This document shows, piece after piece, positions 17,530 to 27,886 of a stretch of 64,000 bases of DNA. The stretch's first letter is position 1. Each line of letters starts with the position of its first letter. The translations under genes and the position numbers were made by a program. The stretch covers positions 5,753,501 to 5,817,500 of the forward strand of contig NZ_CP077769.1 in NCBI RefSeq assembly GCF_020386615.1, in the 5' to 3' direction. Below the pieces are notes generated by a model. That model searched no databases and was not told the origin of the DNA. It saw only the letters and a program-made list of their open reading frames with translations. This DNA comes from Chitinophaga pendula (GTDB lineage: Bacteria > Bacteroidota > Bacteroidia > Chitinophagales > Chitinophagaceae).

Positions 17530-19281
17530 CTATTCTTTTACCAGCTTGATCTTCAACTCATCTAACTGATGCTGTTCAATATCAGATGGCGCATCGAGCA
17601 TCACGTCCCTGCCGGAATTATTTTTCGGGAAAGCGATAAAGTCACGGATACTCTCGCTGCCACCCAGCAGTGAACATAACCTGTCAAACCCAAAGGCAAT
17701 ACCTGCGTGAGGTGGTGCACCGTATTCAAAAGCGCCAAGCAGGAAGCCGAACTTATGCTGTGCCTCTTCTTTCGACATGCCCAATGCGGAGAACATTTTC
17801 TCCTGCAGGTCACGCTGGAAGATACGTACAGAACCGCCCCCTACTTCCGTACCATTCAGTACGATGTCGTAAGCATTGGCTTTTATCTCCGCATACCTGG
17901 AGGTATCATCCATCAGCATGATCTGGTCTGGTTTAGGTGAGGTAAACGGATGGTGACGGGCTACCCAGCGGTTCTCTTCTTCCGCATATTCCAACAGCGG
18001 GAAGTCGATCACCCATAGTGGCTTGAAGTCATCCTTCTTACGAAGGCCCATACGCTCCCCCATTTCCAGGCGAAGCTCACTCATCGCCTTACGGGTACGC
18101 TCTTCTTTACCAGCAAGCACCAGGATCAGATCTCCCGGCTCTGCCTGGCATTTCTCTGCCCAGGCTTTCAGCTTCGTCTCATCAAAGAATTTATCTACGG
18201 AACTCTTAATAGTACCATCTGCATTGTAACGGGCGTATATAAGGCCGCTCATGCCTATCTGCGGACGTTTTACCCAGTCGGTCAGTTCATCCAGCTGCTT
18301 ACGGGTATACTCCGCGCAACCTTTCGCACAGATAGCTATCACCAGTTCTGCTTCGTCAAACACCTTGAAACCACTATCCTTCACCACGGTACCCAGATTT
18401 ACCAGCTTCATTTCAAAGCGGATATCCGGTTTGTCATTACCATAGTACTCCATGGCATCTTCCCAGGTCATGCGGGGGAATGGCTCGTTAAAGGTAATCC
18501 CCTTGATATCCTGGAAGACATGTTTCACCATACCTTCAAAAGTCTGCAATACATCTTCTTGCTCCACAAAACTCATCTCACAGTCGATCTGCGTGAATTC
18601 CGGCTGACGGTCAGCACGCAGGTCTTCATCACGGAAACACTTCACGATCTGGTAGTAGCGGTCGTAACCACTTACCATCAGCAACTGTTTGAAGGTCTGC
18701 GGAGATTGTGGCAACGCATAGAACTCATTAGGGTTCATACGGCTGGGTACCACGAAATCGCGGGCGCCTTCCGGCGTAGAACGGATGAGGAATGGCGTTT
18801 CGATCTCCATAAAACCACGGGAGTCCAGGAAGTTACGCGCGGAGCGGTTCACCCGGTATCTCAGTTCGAGGTTCTGCTTTACGATATTACGACGGAGATC
18901 AAGGTAGCGGTATTTCATACGCAATTCATCACCACCATCTGTATCATCCTGTATAGTAAAAGGAGGAGTCTTAGAGGAATTGAGGATAGTAAACTGTTGT
19001 ACAGTGATCTCCACATCCCCGGTAGGGATGTTCTTGTTTTTGCTGGAGCGTTCGGTAACGGCGCCAGTCACGTGTAACACGAACTCACGGCCCAAAGGCT
19101 GTGCGTCCAGTTGTGCATTGAGGTCCTCACCAAACAGCAGCTGGGTAATGCCGTAACGGTCACGCAGATCCACAAAGGTGATGCTTCCAAACTTTCTAAC
19201 TGTCTGTACCCAACCGGCCAGCGACACTTGCTGACCCACGTGCTCCATTCTTAATTCGCCACATGTATGCGTTCTGTACAT
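17530..19281 (-). CDS. aspS: Aspartyl-tRNA synthetase
   Basis: A 583-residue class II synthetase that joins aspartate to tRNA-Asp. The N-terminal OB-fold anticodon-binding domain spans about residues 1-110 ([27 protein letters not shown]). Motif 2 ([18 protein letters not shown]) and motif 3 (GIAFGFDRL) of the class II fold are intact, and the bacterial GAD insertion occupies the middle (about residues 290-420). Length equals the bacterial type. It carries its own promoter box upstream (19324). Whether it is discriminating or also serves tRNA-Asn cannot be read by eye. Confidence 0.98.
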   Translation of the reverse strand: MYRTHTCGELRMEHVGQQVSLAGWVQTVRKFGSITFVDLRDRYGITQLLFGEDLNAQLDAQPLGREFVLHVTGAVTERSSKNKNIPTGDVEITVQQFTILNSSKTPPFTIQDDTDGGDELRMKYRYLDLRRNIVKQNLELRYRVNRSARNFLDSRGFMEIETPFLIRSTPEGARDFVVPSRMNPNEFYALPQSPQTFKQLLMVSGYDRYYQIVKCFRDEDLRADRQPEFTQIDCEMSFVEQEDVLQTFEGMVKHVFQDIKGITFNEPFPRMTWEDAMEYYGNDKPDIRFEMKLVNLGTVVKDSGFKVFDEAELVIAICAKGCAEYTRKQLDELTDWVKRPQIGMSGLIYARYNADGTIKSSVDKFFDETKLKAWAEKCQAEPGDLILVLAGKEERTRKAMSELRLEMGERMGLRKKDDFKPLWVIDFPLLEYAEEENRWVARHHPFTSPKPDQIMLMDDTSRYAEIKANAYDIVLNGTEVGGGSVRIFQRDLQEKMFSALGMSKEEAQHKFGFLLGAFEYGAPPHAGIAFGFDRLCSLLGGSESIRDFIAFPKNNSGRDVMLDAPSDIEQHQLDELKIKLVKE

Positions 19282-19323
19282 TTTATATAAGATATTTCAA
19301 ATGTTGAATAATTCACTGGGGGG

Positions 19324-19331
19324 CAAAGATA
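19324..19331 (-). promoter_or_regulatory. -7 box of aspS
   Basis: The minus strand reads TATCTTTG, an exact TAnnTTTG match, 43 bases before the aspS start. The -33 box is weak. Confidence 0.5.
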
Positions 19332-19357
19332 CGTTTTGCGCCCGCATTTCTGCCTCT

Positions 19358-20404
19358 TTACTTCTTGAAATATTCTTTAATATCTACTTCTTTCAATAAG
19401 GGGACGTTCTCTTCCAGGTGGGTGGTAAAATGAGCGGCCATATAGGGCGCCAGGGAGCTTCCCTTGGTCCCCATTCCATTAAAAATACCGATAGACGGCC
19501 GGTCCGGCAGCATCCCCATCACCGGGCGCCGCTCCTGCAAGGAGGGTCGGATCGCGGCCAGCTGGCCGACTACCTCGTAGGGTACTTTCAGCAACTGCCG
19601 GAGCCCTTCTTCCAGCTTATCCCGCTGTGCCGGGGTAGGCAGCTCATCAGGGTCCGTCCAGGCAAAAGTGGCCCCCGCCCAGTACAGATCTCCGCCTTGC
19701 GGCACCAGCGTAATGCTCCTTTTGATGATATCCGCCGTTTCAAACCCCGGGATTCGGACCATCAACACCTCCCCCTTACTTGGCAGCCAGCGTAACCCCG
19801 AGAACCAGGGATGTGCCCCTACAGCAGCGCCCTCGCAAAAGATCACCCTACGCGCTTGCACGTTCCTGTAAGTGACGCCATCGGTAGTTTCTATCAGGTT
19901 TGCCGGGTCCAGTCGCTCATCCAGCAATATCCCACTGTCCTTTAGTCGCTGTTTCCAGGCAGGAATAAGAGCGTTCAATTGCACTGTGGCACCTCCTACT
20001 ACTCCGGCACCAAATGGCTGATCCAGCCAGGGGGCATATTTCGCTGCATCGGGCTCATATCCCTTTAACAACGCCGGAAATTGCGGCAACCGCTCCCGGA
20101 AGGCAGTACGTAGTTGTTCCGAAGGCATCACCATCCAGATATCCCGCTCCGTAAAAAAGGAGCTTTGCAGTTGCTGCTCCATATCCCGGTAACATCCGGC
20201 AGCGTAGGTATAGAAGGTTTCATACAGCCATCCAAGTTCCAGCCGCCGTCCCGACACCGGGTTAATAACACCTGCCGCGACCAGGGAGGCGCTGTTTTCC
20301 TTGGGGGCATCTACTACCAGCACCGTCTGGCCGGCTTTCAGGAGGTGCCAGCTAAGCATGGTACCGGCGATCCCCTGTCCTACTATGATATAATCTACTT
20401 GCAT
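19358..20404 (-). CDS. FAD-dependent oxidoreductase (DadA/DAO family)
   Basis: A 348-residue flavoprotein. The start at 20404 (MQVDYIIVGQ) is chosen because it places the Rossmann motif VGQGIAGTMLSWHL directly at the N-terminus, as is usual; the frame stays open 18 codons upstream. The glycine motif G-x-G-x-x-G, the AAGVINPVSGRR segment and the late GGDLYWAGATFAW and GMGTKGSS blocks fit the DAO superfamily that oxidises amines or amino acids with FAD. The substrate is unknown. It is transcribed on the same strand as aspS, 27 bp downstream of which lies the aspS promoter, so it is probably its own unit. Confidence 0.85.
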   Translation of the reverse strand: MQVDYIIVGQGIAGTMLSWHLLKAGQTVLVVDAPKENSASLVAAGVINPVSGRRLELGWLYETFYTYAAGCYRDMEQQLQSSFFTERDIWMVMPSEQLRTAFRERLPQFPALLKGYEPDAAKYAPWLDQPFGAGVVGGATVQLNALIPAWKQRLKDSGILLDERLDPANLIETTDGVTYRNVQARRVIFCEGAAVGAHPWFSGLRWLPSKGEVLMVRIPGFETADIIKRSITLVPQGGDLYWAGATFAWTDPDELPTPAQRDKLEEGLRQLLKVPYEVVGQLAAIRPSLQERRPVMGMLPDRPSIGIFNGMGTKGSSLAPYMAAHFTTHLEENVPLLKEVDIKEYFKK

Positions 20405-20472
20405 GATCAGCTGCGAATATACTATTTGCCCCGCCGATGTTATATAGCACGTTAGCACCGGCTGTATATGAA

Positions 20473-20500
20473 GAGGGCGACCACGCTTGTGGCCGCCCTC
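20473..20500. terminator. Hairpin between the macroglobulin and oxidoreductase genes
   Basis: GAGGGCGACCAC and GTGGCCGCCCTC pair with one mismatch across a 4-base loop. The T-rich stretch lies on the plus-strand side. It follows the macroglobulin stop at 20525 and is likely its terminator, although the minus-strand U-tract is poor. Confidence 0.55.
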
Positions 20501-20524
20501 TCATTTTTAAAAGTATAACCGTAC

Positions 20525-23500
20525 TTACTCTACTACTTTCACCCGGATGCCTTCGCTATGCGCGCTGAACTCCGGTGCATACATACACTGTACCGTGCTG
20601 ATGCCGTTTGAATAATCCCCGATATGGGTGACGAACAACGTATACTCAAATACGTGGGTACCTTTCGGCAGATAGCTAAAGAAGAAGTTGGTAGCAGCAT
20701 CCTTGGTGCTCTCATAGTAACTCAGGCCATTCTGCCATTTGCTGGCACTGATCACGTTCTCCGGTTCAAAACCGGCGGCACGCATATCTTTCAGGTGTAC
20801 GTATTCCATGTCCCGGTCTGTTTTCAGGATCACCTGTACTTTCACCCTATCGCCCACTTTCAGCTGATTTCCTTCTTCTACTTTGGTGAGTACCGGCCCT
20901 TTGGGACTATTACGCTGGATGAACAGTTGTTTCTGCAGGCTCAGCGGTGTCTGCGCTGGTGTGATCTTATCCAACTGCTCAAAATACTGCCAGTAGATAG
21001 CTCCCCAGGCGGGCTGTCCTTTGCTGTCTTTAATATTCACGGTCACATTTCCCATAGCAGGTTTTACCTCCTGGGATGCCACCCGATCCTTGAAGTAACC
21101 AGTCCCCGCTTCGGCCTGGCCGGTAGTAGGTTTGATTACTTTACCTCCCAAATCGATCTCCACTTGCGGCGCAGCTGCCAGCCAGTTATCCCCGGATAAC
21201 AGCACGGCGTAGCAAGCGTCGGCGGTTGCTTTGGTGGTAGACCAGTTGTTGGTCTGTTTGTTTTTCAGCAACCAGGTCTTCATATCCGCTACGGCTACTT
21301 CATCTTTGGTAACCAGTTCAAATGCCTCTACCAGCATTGCCTGTGTTTCAATGGGTGCTTCGTGCCAATAGTATCCACCACGTATCTCTTTCCAATACAT
21401 ACCCTGCTCTTTGGACACGATCGCGTTTTCCTTCAAGGAGGCGATGATCTGTTTTGCTGTATTGGCATCACCTGCCCGGTTCAAAGCAATGGCAATCATT
21501 GCCTGTGAGTAGCGGGAAAGATTAAGCCCATATTTTTTGGCCTGTCCGAGATAATAATCATATGCAGGTTTGATATCCGCTGGCACGGGCTGGTCTGCAA
21601 ACATGCCACGCAGGTACAGGTAATGTGCCTGTAAGTTGCCGATCTGTTGCTTATTCAGGTCTGCTTTTCCATTCTTCAGCTGGTGATAGTCTTTGTCTAT
21701 CTGCGTATCCAGGTATCCCAGTGCTTTTGCCACCATATCTCCGGCTGCCACCTGGGCGGCTTTGAGCTGGCCAAGACGACCAATACCTGCCAGGATATAC
21801 TGTGTGATGTAACGGTCTTCCCACATGCCGGTAAACCAAGGGAATGCGCCAGAAGGTAATTGTTTTTGCTGCAGTTGTTCCAAGGCATGTCCTGCTTCTG
21901 CATCCATACGTTTGAGATCGAACAACAATGCAATGTTCTTCTTCTGGGTATTTTCATCTTTAGCCTGCAATACCCAGGGTGTTTCCTGCAGCAACAGGGA
22001 TTTCAGTTCCTGATTTTTCTCCAGGTTGCTCTGTAGTGCAGCAGTATCGGTCGTCTTCCATTTCTCAAATACAGTCCTGATACCCGGTACTTTGTTTACA
22101 ATATGTGCAGCCAGTGTGTTGGCATAATAGCGATTGAATACCTGTTCTGAACATTCATAAGGGTACTCCATCAGATAAGGGAGGGCCTGTACAGCGTACC
22201 AGGCGGGATTGCTGGTAAACTCTACGGTAAGTGCATGTTGTCTGAGTGTAGAAGATTTCCCGCTGTTCAGCAGTTTGTCCATCCGGAAAGTATGTTTACC
22301 ATCTCCGCGCACAGGCAGTGGCAGCGTCTCTGTCACCAGCATGGCGTTGGTCAGTACCGGGATGGTATTTTCTTCTCCATCGCTGAAGTTACCGGCCTGT
22401 GCCACCACCCTGTATAACAGGGGTGCTTCCACACTGTAAGGTATCTGTAAGGGGAAACTTACAGCGGTGCTTTGTCCTTTTTGTACGGTAAAGTGCTGAA
22501 CGGGGAACAGGTTCTGGAACCAGCCATCTACTGGCTTCATGGTCGTTGCGTCTATCAGTTCCAGGCGTGCCTGCCCGATCAGGGTGCTGTCTGCAAGATT
22601 GCTGATCTTGGCGCTGAACTCCATACGATCGCCTTCGCGGAGGAAACGCGGTGCATTGGGTTGTACCATTAGCGGCTTCTGGGTGGTGATGCTGCTCTCT
22701 ATATATCCAAATGACAGTTCTTTGGTATGTCCCAGTCCCATAAAGCGCCAGGTAGTCAATGCTTCCGGCACAATAAAGTCAAACGCGATATTGCCATTGG
22801 CATCTGTGTGTAACTCGGGCAGGAAGAAAGCGGTCTCATTAAAGTTCTTACGAGGCTGTACAGGCACTTCTTCTTTTTTCTTCGGACCACTACTGTAGCC
22901 TACCACAACAGACTCATTCAGGGTAGCATTGTCAGCCATCTGCACACCGGCCATTTTACCTTCTAACATAGCTGGAGCGGATGCTGCCACGCTCTTTTCC
23001 ATCATCCTGGCCTCGGGTGCCGGAGGAGGCATAGCTAGGTTTTTTCCACCTGATCTGCCTAATGATGCCGCACCACGGATACGTATCTGCCTTTCATATA
23101 CTCCCTCTCCTCTTCCTCTCCAGCCAAACCAGTTGAGGGCATCGTAGGAATCGCCTTCTTTAACCGGAGGTGGTTGTATTCTTTGCCAGATAACGGCTGA
23201 GATACTTTTAAAGTTGTCGGCGCCGTTCCAGACATCTTTTCCATAGTAGGTGCGATAGAGATCGGGCAGGCTCCAGTTGGCCGTGCGGAAAGCATCGAGG
23301 GATGCGTCGTACATGGTAGCCATCAGTTCGGCGGCTACTTTTTCTTTCTTACTACCGCTGATATTCAGGGTCCACTTTTCTTTTTCACCAGGCAGCAATT
23401 TATCCCGATGGGCTGCCAACTCGATCTTTAGCTGTTTATTGGTCCAGGGCACCGCTACTTGTTTTTTCCAGCTGAATACCCGGTTGTCTTTTACAAAGGT

Positions 23501-26500
23501 GTAGGAGATGGAGAAGTTGCCCCGGTCTTTATCAGTTACCGGATAGCTGATCCTTTTAATACCACTGTTTAGTGTCAGGAACTTGATCTCCTCGTCATCT
23601 TCCGTCCTTTCTACCTGCTGAAGGAGGTGTATTTTACCTGCTGTTGTGCCGAAGGCTACATTCACCTGTTCGCCAGGTTCATATGTCTTATCTTCGGTTG
23701 CCACCTGCATATAAGCCGGGAAAGGCAATTTATCGGCCCTTTCGTCTATCAGCTGGAATACCTTTTTCTGTATTACTTTTTCGCCATACTTATCGGTTGC
23801 AGACACTTGCAGTTCGTACCATCCCGGTGTGGTTGCGGCGGCATAGAGATCTGTCGTACTGTCTTTTACGGTACGGAAGTTCTTTTGCCAGGCAGCGGCA
23901 TTACGTTTCCAGCTGGCGGGTTTGTCTTCATCTTTATAGATATCCAGCGGGAACAAACGCACATACTCTTCCTGGGATAGCGTAAACTGATCGGGTTGTT
24001 GCCAGTAACGTTTGCGTAGGAGTCTATCCGGGTGTTGCAGGGGCAGTAAGGCTACCTGTATATCTGCCGGTTCAAAGTTATTATTGAGATTGGCCGTAAC
24101 GATAGCTACTTTCTGCAGGTCTTTGCGGGTGATCTCTTCTCCCAGTCCCACACTGATATCCAGAGCCTGGTATCCGGCAGCTACGTTTACTTCTCCTGTA
24201 CGGGTTTCTCCATTCAGGTCCGTCACGTCGGCAGATACCTGGTAGGTGAACACTGGCTTATCGGATGGTTTCACCTTTTTATCGGGCATGGCAGGGAAGG
24301 TGACTGTAAAGGTACCGGCACTGTCTGTCTCCGCCTCGCCTGAAATGATCTCCTGGCTGTTACCATAGGGTATTGACCTGTATCCGAAGAGCCATGGGTA
24401 AGGGTATCTTACGGTACGTACTACCCGATATTTTACTTTGGCGCCGTTAATGATATTGCCGGCGTATGCAGTAGCATTCCCCTGTACGCTTACTTTATCG
24501 CCTACACGGTAAGTACCTTTTACCGGTTCGAATGCTACTTTGAATTTGGGTCGTTTATATTCTTCTACTGCGAAGGTGATCTGTCCGGTCTCGTCGCTAT
24601 CGGCGATGGTGAACTCTCCATTCATCCGGCCTTCGGGCAATTTAAATTTGCCGGAATAAGCGCCATATTCGTTGGAAGTTACCACAACGGAGTCGGCTTC
24701 ATCTCCATTTGCGTCTGTGAGGGATATCGTCGTCTTGTAATTAGGTACTATGCGGCTCTTTTCATTTTTATCCTTTCTGATTACGATCCCTTTGAAGTAC
24801 ACTGTTTGTCCGGGACGGTAGATGCCTCTGTCGCTAAAGAGGAAGGTATGTATCTTGTTTTCTTCTTCTTTATTCGGGCGATAGCTGTTATCATAGATAT
24901 ATCTGCTTTCGTCCGGGAAGAGGTGATCATTTCCCCATGTCCACTCATATCGGACATACCGGTTGTTCTTGGCCACTTTGGGGGTAACCAGTCCCTGTTT
25001 GTCGGTGGTGCCTTCATAGATTACGGCACGGGTATCTTTCTGGTTGTAGTAGGTGGCATTATCCCATACTTTCAGTTTTACGCCGGCGAGAGGCTCGCCT
25101 GTTTCCCGATGCAGTGCGTAATACTGGTTGGTTTGGTTGCCGATATAGCTGATGTTGGAGGTATGGATCAGTTGCATGGCCAGCGGATTGTTTTCCATAG
25201 GGAAGTCTGCGGCTATGCTGGCAACGATCATATATTGTCCCAGGGGCAGGGCATTGATCTTTATTTCGGTATTGTGTTCCCGGTAATCTTTCGGGTCGGG
25301 CACTGGTTGTTCCCAGGCGGTCAGTACGGGTCGGGAGAGGATGAGTTTCCAATAGTTAGCCTGTGCGTCGCCATTCCGGTAGTCAGCCTGGGTTTTGCGT
25401 AGTTGCTGAAGAAAGGTCTCGTCTACTTTTGCTACGCGCAGGTATATTTTACTGGTGTTGCGATAGGATACCAGTGTACGGAAGGGTTTGTCTGGCAGGT
25501 TAATGAATTCTGTCTGCAATTGTAAGTTCTGGCTGAGTATCTGCCAGCGCAGTTGTGCACAGCTGCTACCGCCGTTACTTTCCGGGGCAAGTTTTATTGC
25601 CTGTTCACAGAGCGCCAGTGCGCGGGCGCCCAGGTTTTCTTTTTGTTCTTTGGGAGCGGAGGGGGCGTCTTCATCCGGCCGTTCGGCCACCTGTCCATAC
25701 AGGTATTGTGCTAACAGGAAATAGGCGCGTGTCACTTCTTTTTCGCCTTTATAGTCCTGTTGCATTTTCAGCAATGCTTTTTCGTAGAGAGCGTCTTTAT
25801 CTGGCATTACTGCGTTGAGCTGCACAAATTCCATTCTTGCCAGGTCGGCATCCAGCAATGCGGTACGGTTACCATTGAGGTGGAAGCTGATCAATTCCTG
25901 AAGCAGGAGTAATGCGCGATATTGTTGTGATTCTTTATTTCCTGTGGTGAATTTATGGGCGGCAAAGACGGCGGCAGGCGCGTAGGCTGCCTCGTCCGTC
26001 AGTTCGAACTGATTGGAAGGTTCCAGCAGTTCCCTTTCTCCGCTTGCAAAGTAGTTGAGGGCACGGTGAGTGAGCAGATCGAACAGGACGGGGCGCAGGT
26101 GCCGGGTATCTTTTCCTTTAACGAGGATGTCGTCGTAGGCGGTGAGGTCTGTCTTTTGCAGCAGGGCTTTGTCTTTGAGGGAGGCCTCATAAGTTGCTGC
26201 TATCTCCCGGTGCAGGCGGTCGATGCTCCAGGCGGTGATATCGGTGCTGGTACCGGAAGGTTGTGCGGTGACGTTGTAGAGCCGGTAGCGATTATCCTGC
26301 AGGTATATCCAGAGCATTTCGGCTTTCATGCTTTGCAGGATGGCTTTGGGGGCACCGGTCCGTTGTTTTATTTCCCGGTCTATTTCGGTCAGTTGCTGAA
26401 TATTGCTATTCTCAATCCGGTTTTCGGTGAATTTGATCCGGAAGATCAATGCTTTGATCTGTTGTACTTCTTTTTTGTCCTTAACGGCCTGAGTATAAAT

Positions 26501-26650
26501 CTTATCGACCTGTTCCAGGGCAGACTGGGGCAATCCTTTTTCCTCGAGGGAGAGGACTGCCTTCCATCGTTCTTCGTAGTTAAACTGGGCCATAGCGGGT
26601 TTTATAGCGGTTATTAAAACAATAGCACACAATAATGATAGCAGACGCAT
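20525..26650 (-). CDS. Alpha-2-macroglobulin family protein with embedded SusC-type signature motifs
   Basis: A 2041-residue secreted protein with a signal peptide (ends AMAQ). Order: an N-terminal helical/TPR-like region (about 30-370), MG-type beta-sandwich domains (about 390-1150, including FSDRGIYRPGQTVYFKG), a low-complexity bait-like segment (about 1180-1265), the A2M domain (TTWRFMGLGHTKELSFG), the thioester-like C1500-S-E-Q1503 and a helical complement-like domain. In the bait-like segment are IRIRG (residues 1189-1193), LEGKMAGVQ (1229-1237) and ESVVVGY (1246-1252), which are motifs of SusC/RagA plug domains. Bacterial A2Ms trap proteases in the periplasm or on the surface. No pbpC is adjacent. 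The cysteine thioester chemistry is unproven. Confidence 0.9.
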   Translation of the reverse strand: MRLLSLLCAIVLITAIKPAMAQFNYEERWKAVLSLEEKGLPQSALEQVDKIYTQAVKDKKEVQQIKALIFRIKFTENRIENSNIQQLTEIDREIKQRTGAPKAILQSMKAEMLWIYLQDNRYRLYNVTAQPSGTSTDITAWSIDRLHREIAATYEASLKDKALLQKTDLTAYDDILVKGKDTRHLRPVLFDLLTHRALNYFASGERELLEPSNQFELTDEAAYAPAAVFAAHKFTTGNKESQQYRALLLLQELISFHLNGNRTALLDADLARMEFVQLNAVMPDKDALYEKALLKMQQDYKGEKEVTRAYFLLAQYLYGQVAERPDEDAPSAPKEQKENLGARALALCEQAIKLAPESNGGSSCAQLRWQILSQNLQLQTEFINLPDKPFRTLVSYRNTSKIYLRVAKVDETFLQQLRKTQADYRNGDAQANYWKLILSRPVLTAWEQPVPDPKDYREHNTEIKINALPLGQYMIVASIAADFPMENNPLAMQLIHTSNISYIGNQTNQYYALHRETGEPLAGVKLKVWDNATYYNQKDTRAVIYEGTTDKQGLVTPKVAKNNRYVRYEWTWGNDHLFPDESRYIYDNSYRPNKEEENKIHTFLFSDRGIYRPGQTVYFKGIVIRKDKNEKSRIVPNYKTTISLTDANGDEADSVVVTSNEYGAYSGKFKLPEGRMNGEFTIADSDETGQITFAVEEYKRPKFKVAFEPVKGTYRVGDKVSVQGNATAYAGNIINGAKVKYRVVRTVRYPYPWLFGYRSIPYGNSQEIISGEAETDSAGTFTVTFPAMPDKKVKPSDKPVFTYQVSADVTDLNGETRTGEVNVAAGYQALDISVGLGEEITRKDLQKVAIVTANLNNNFEPADIQVALLPLQHPDRLLRKRYWQQPDQFTLSQEEYVRLFPLDIYKDEDKPASWKRNAAAWQKNFRTVKDSTTDLYAAATTPGWYELQVSATDKYGEKVIQKKVFQLIDERADKLPFPAYMQVATEDKTYEPGEQVNVAFGTTAGKIHLLQQVERTEDDEEIKFLTLNSGIKRISYPVTDKDRGNFSISYTFVKDNRVFSWKKQVAVPWTNKQLKIELAAHRDKLLPGEKEKWTLNISGSKKEKVAAELMATMYDASLDAFRTANWSLPDLYRTYYGKDVWNGADNFKSISAVIWQRIQPPPVKEGDSYDALNWFGWRGRGEGVYERQIRIRGAASLGRSGGKNLAMPPPAPEARMMEKSVAASAPAMLEGKMAGVQMADNATLNESVVVGYSSGPKKKEEVPVQPRKNFNETAFFLPELHTDANGNIAFDFIVPEALTTWRFMGLGHTKELSFGYIESSITTQKPLMVQPNAPRFLREGDRMEFSAKISNLADSTLIGQARLELIDATTMKPVDGWFQNLFPVQHFTVQKGQSTAVSFPLQIPYSVEAPLLYRVVAQAGNFSDGEENTIPVLTNAMLVTETLPLPVRGDGKHTFRMDKLLNSGKSSTLRQHALTVEFTSNPAWYAVQALPYLMEYPYECSEQVFNRYYANTLAAHIVNKVPGIRTVFEKWKTTDTAALQSNLEKNQELKSLLLQETPWVLQAKDENTQKKNIALLFDLKRMDAEAGHALEQLQQKQLPSGAFPWFTGMWEDRYITQYILAGIGRLGQLKAAQVAAGDMVAKALGYLDTQIDKDYHQLKNGKADLNKQQIGNLQAHYLYLRGMFADQPVPADIKPAYDYYLGQAKKYGLNLSRYSQAMIAIALNRAGDANTAKQIIASLKENAIVSKEQGMYWKEIRGGYYWHEAPIETQAMLVEAFELVTKDEVAVADMKTWLLKNKQTNNWSTTKATADACYAVLLSGDNWLAAAPQVEIDLGGKVIKPTTGQAEAGTGYFKDRVASQEVKPAMGNVTVNIKDSKGQPAWGAIYWQYFEQLDKITPAQTPLSLQKQLFIQRNSPKGPVLTKVEEGNQLKVGDRVKVQVILKTDRDMEYVHLKDMRAAGFEPENVISASKWQNGLSYYESTKDAATNFFFSYLPKGTHVFEYTLFVTHIGDYSNGISTVQCMYAPEFSAHSEGIRVKVVE

Positions 26651-26810
26651 AATGGAGCTTTATTTACAGTAATATGTTTTGCTTTTTTATAGGTTATGAT
26701 GCCAAGGTAAGTGAAGTTTCCATAAAACGGGGCAAACAATCACTTATATCACAATATCCACAACAGTAATTTATACATATTCAGCGCTTTACCAAGCATT
26801 TAGTTACAAA

Positions 26811-26847
26811 AAGACAAAAAAAATCCCTCTGGTGGTGACCAGAGGGA
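26811..26847 (-). terminator. Terminator of sucD
   Basis: On the minus strand TCCCTCTGGT pairs perfectly with ACCAGAGGGA across a 4-base loop, followed by a run of eight or more T. It lies about 27 bases after the sucD stop. Confidence 0.9.
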
Positions 26848-26873
26848 GTATAATTATTGAACCTTTTTACGGA

Positions 26874-27758
26874 TTATTTAGCGGTGGCTTTGCTAAGTAC
26901 TTCGGCCATTGTTTTACCGATGTTAGCGGGGCTTTCCACTACATGAACGCCACATTCTGCCATGATCTTCATTTTAGCGGCGGCAGTATCATCTGCGCCA
27001 CCGATGATGGCACCGGCGTGTCCCATACGGCGGCCGGGAGGGGCAGTTTGACCGGCTATGAAGCCTACTACGGGTTTAGTAGCGTTGGCTTTGATCCACT
27101 GAGCGGCTTCGGCTTCCATGCTACCACCGATCTCACCGATCATGATGATACCTTCTGTTTCGGGATCGTTCATGAGCAGTTCCACGGCATCTTTGGTGGG
27201 TGTACCGATGATGGGGTCGCCACCGATACCGATAGCGGTAGAGATACCTAAACCAGCTTTAACTACCTGATCAGCAGCCTCATAGGTGAGAGTACCGGAT
27301 TTAGATACGATACCGATGCGGCCTTTTTTGAATATAAAACCGGGCATGATACCTACTTTAGCTTCTTCTGCGGTGATCACACCGGGGCAGTTAGGCCCGA
27401 TGAGGCGTGTAGTACGGCCTTGGAGGAAGCTTTTTGCTTTTACCATGTCCTGTACGGGGATACCTTCGGTGATACATACTACCAGGGCGATGCCAGCTTC
27501 GGCAGCTTCCATGATCGCGTCAGCGGCAAATGCCGGTGGTACAAAAATGATAGAAACATCTGCTCCTGTGGCCTTTACCGCATCTGCTACGGTATTGAAC
27601 ACCGGACGCTCCAGGTGGGAAGTGCCTCCTTTACCGGGTGTAACGCCGCCTACTACCTGTGTACCGTATTCTATCATCTGAGTAGCATGGAATGTACCTT
27701 CCGTACCGGTAAATCCCTGCACAATCACTTTGCTATGCTTATTAACTAAAACACTCAT
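26874..27758 (-). CDS. sucD: Succinyl-CoA synthetase (succinate-CoA ligase), alpha subunit
   Basis: A 294-residue subunit that works with SucC in the citric acid cycle, making ATP or GTP from succinyl-CoA. The N-terminal CoA-binding Rossmann domain contains [20 protein letters not shown] and [10 protein letters not shown]; the catalytic phospho-histidine is H247 in MGHAGAI. Length is normal for the family. sucC is not next to it and no other TCA gene is present, so the gene is separated from its partner, as is common in Bacteroidota. It has its own promoter box (27821) and a strong terminator. Confidence 0.98.
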   Translation of the reverse strand: MSVLVNKHSKVIVQGFTGTEGTFHATQMIEYGTQVVGGVTPGKGGTSHLERPVFNTVADAVKATGADVSIIFVPPAFAADAIMEAAEAGIALVVCITEGIPVQDMVKAKSFLQGRTTRLIGPNCPGVITAEEAKVGIMPGFIFKKGRIGIVSKSGTLTYEAADQVVKAGLGISTAIGIGGDPIIGTPTKDAVELLMNDPETEGIIMIGEIGGSMEAEAAQWIKANATKPVVGFIAGQTAPPGRRMGHAGAIIGGADDTAAAKMKIMAECGVHVVESPANIGKTMAEVLSKATAK

Positions 27759-27820
27759 CGCGCTTGGTTTATTGGTTTAATATTTATTGATTTACTAGTT
27801 CCCCCCTGAACGGGGTGCGG

Positions 27821-27828
27821 CAAAAGTA
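27821..27828 (-). promoter_or_regulatory. -7 box of sucD
   Basis: The minus strand reads TACTTTTG, exactly TAnnTTTG, 62 bases upstream of the sucD start. A second similar string overlaps just upstream (TAATCTTTG), so the exact -33 pairing is uncertain. Confidence 0.45.
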
Positions 27829-27886
27829 CAAAGATTAAACAAAAATCACCCCCTGCCAGGCGAATGCCTTACAGAGAATTAATATC

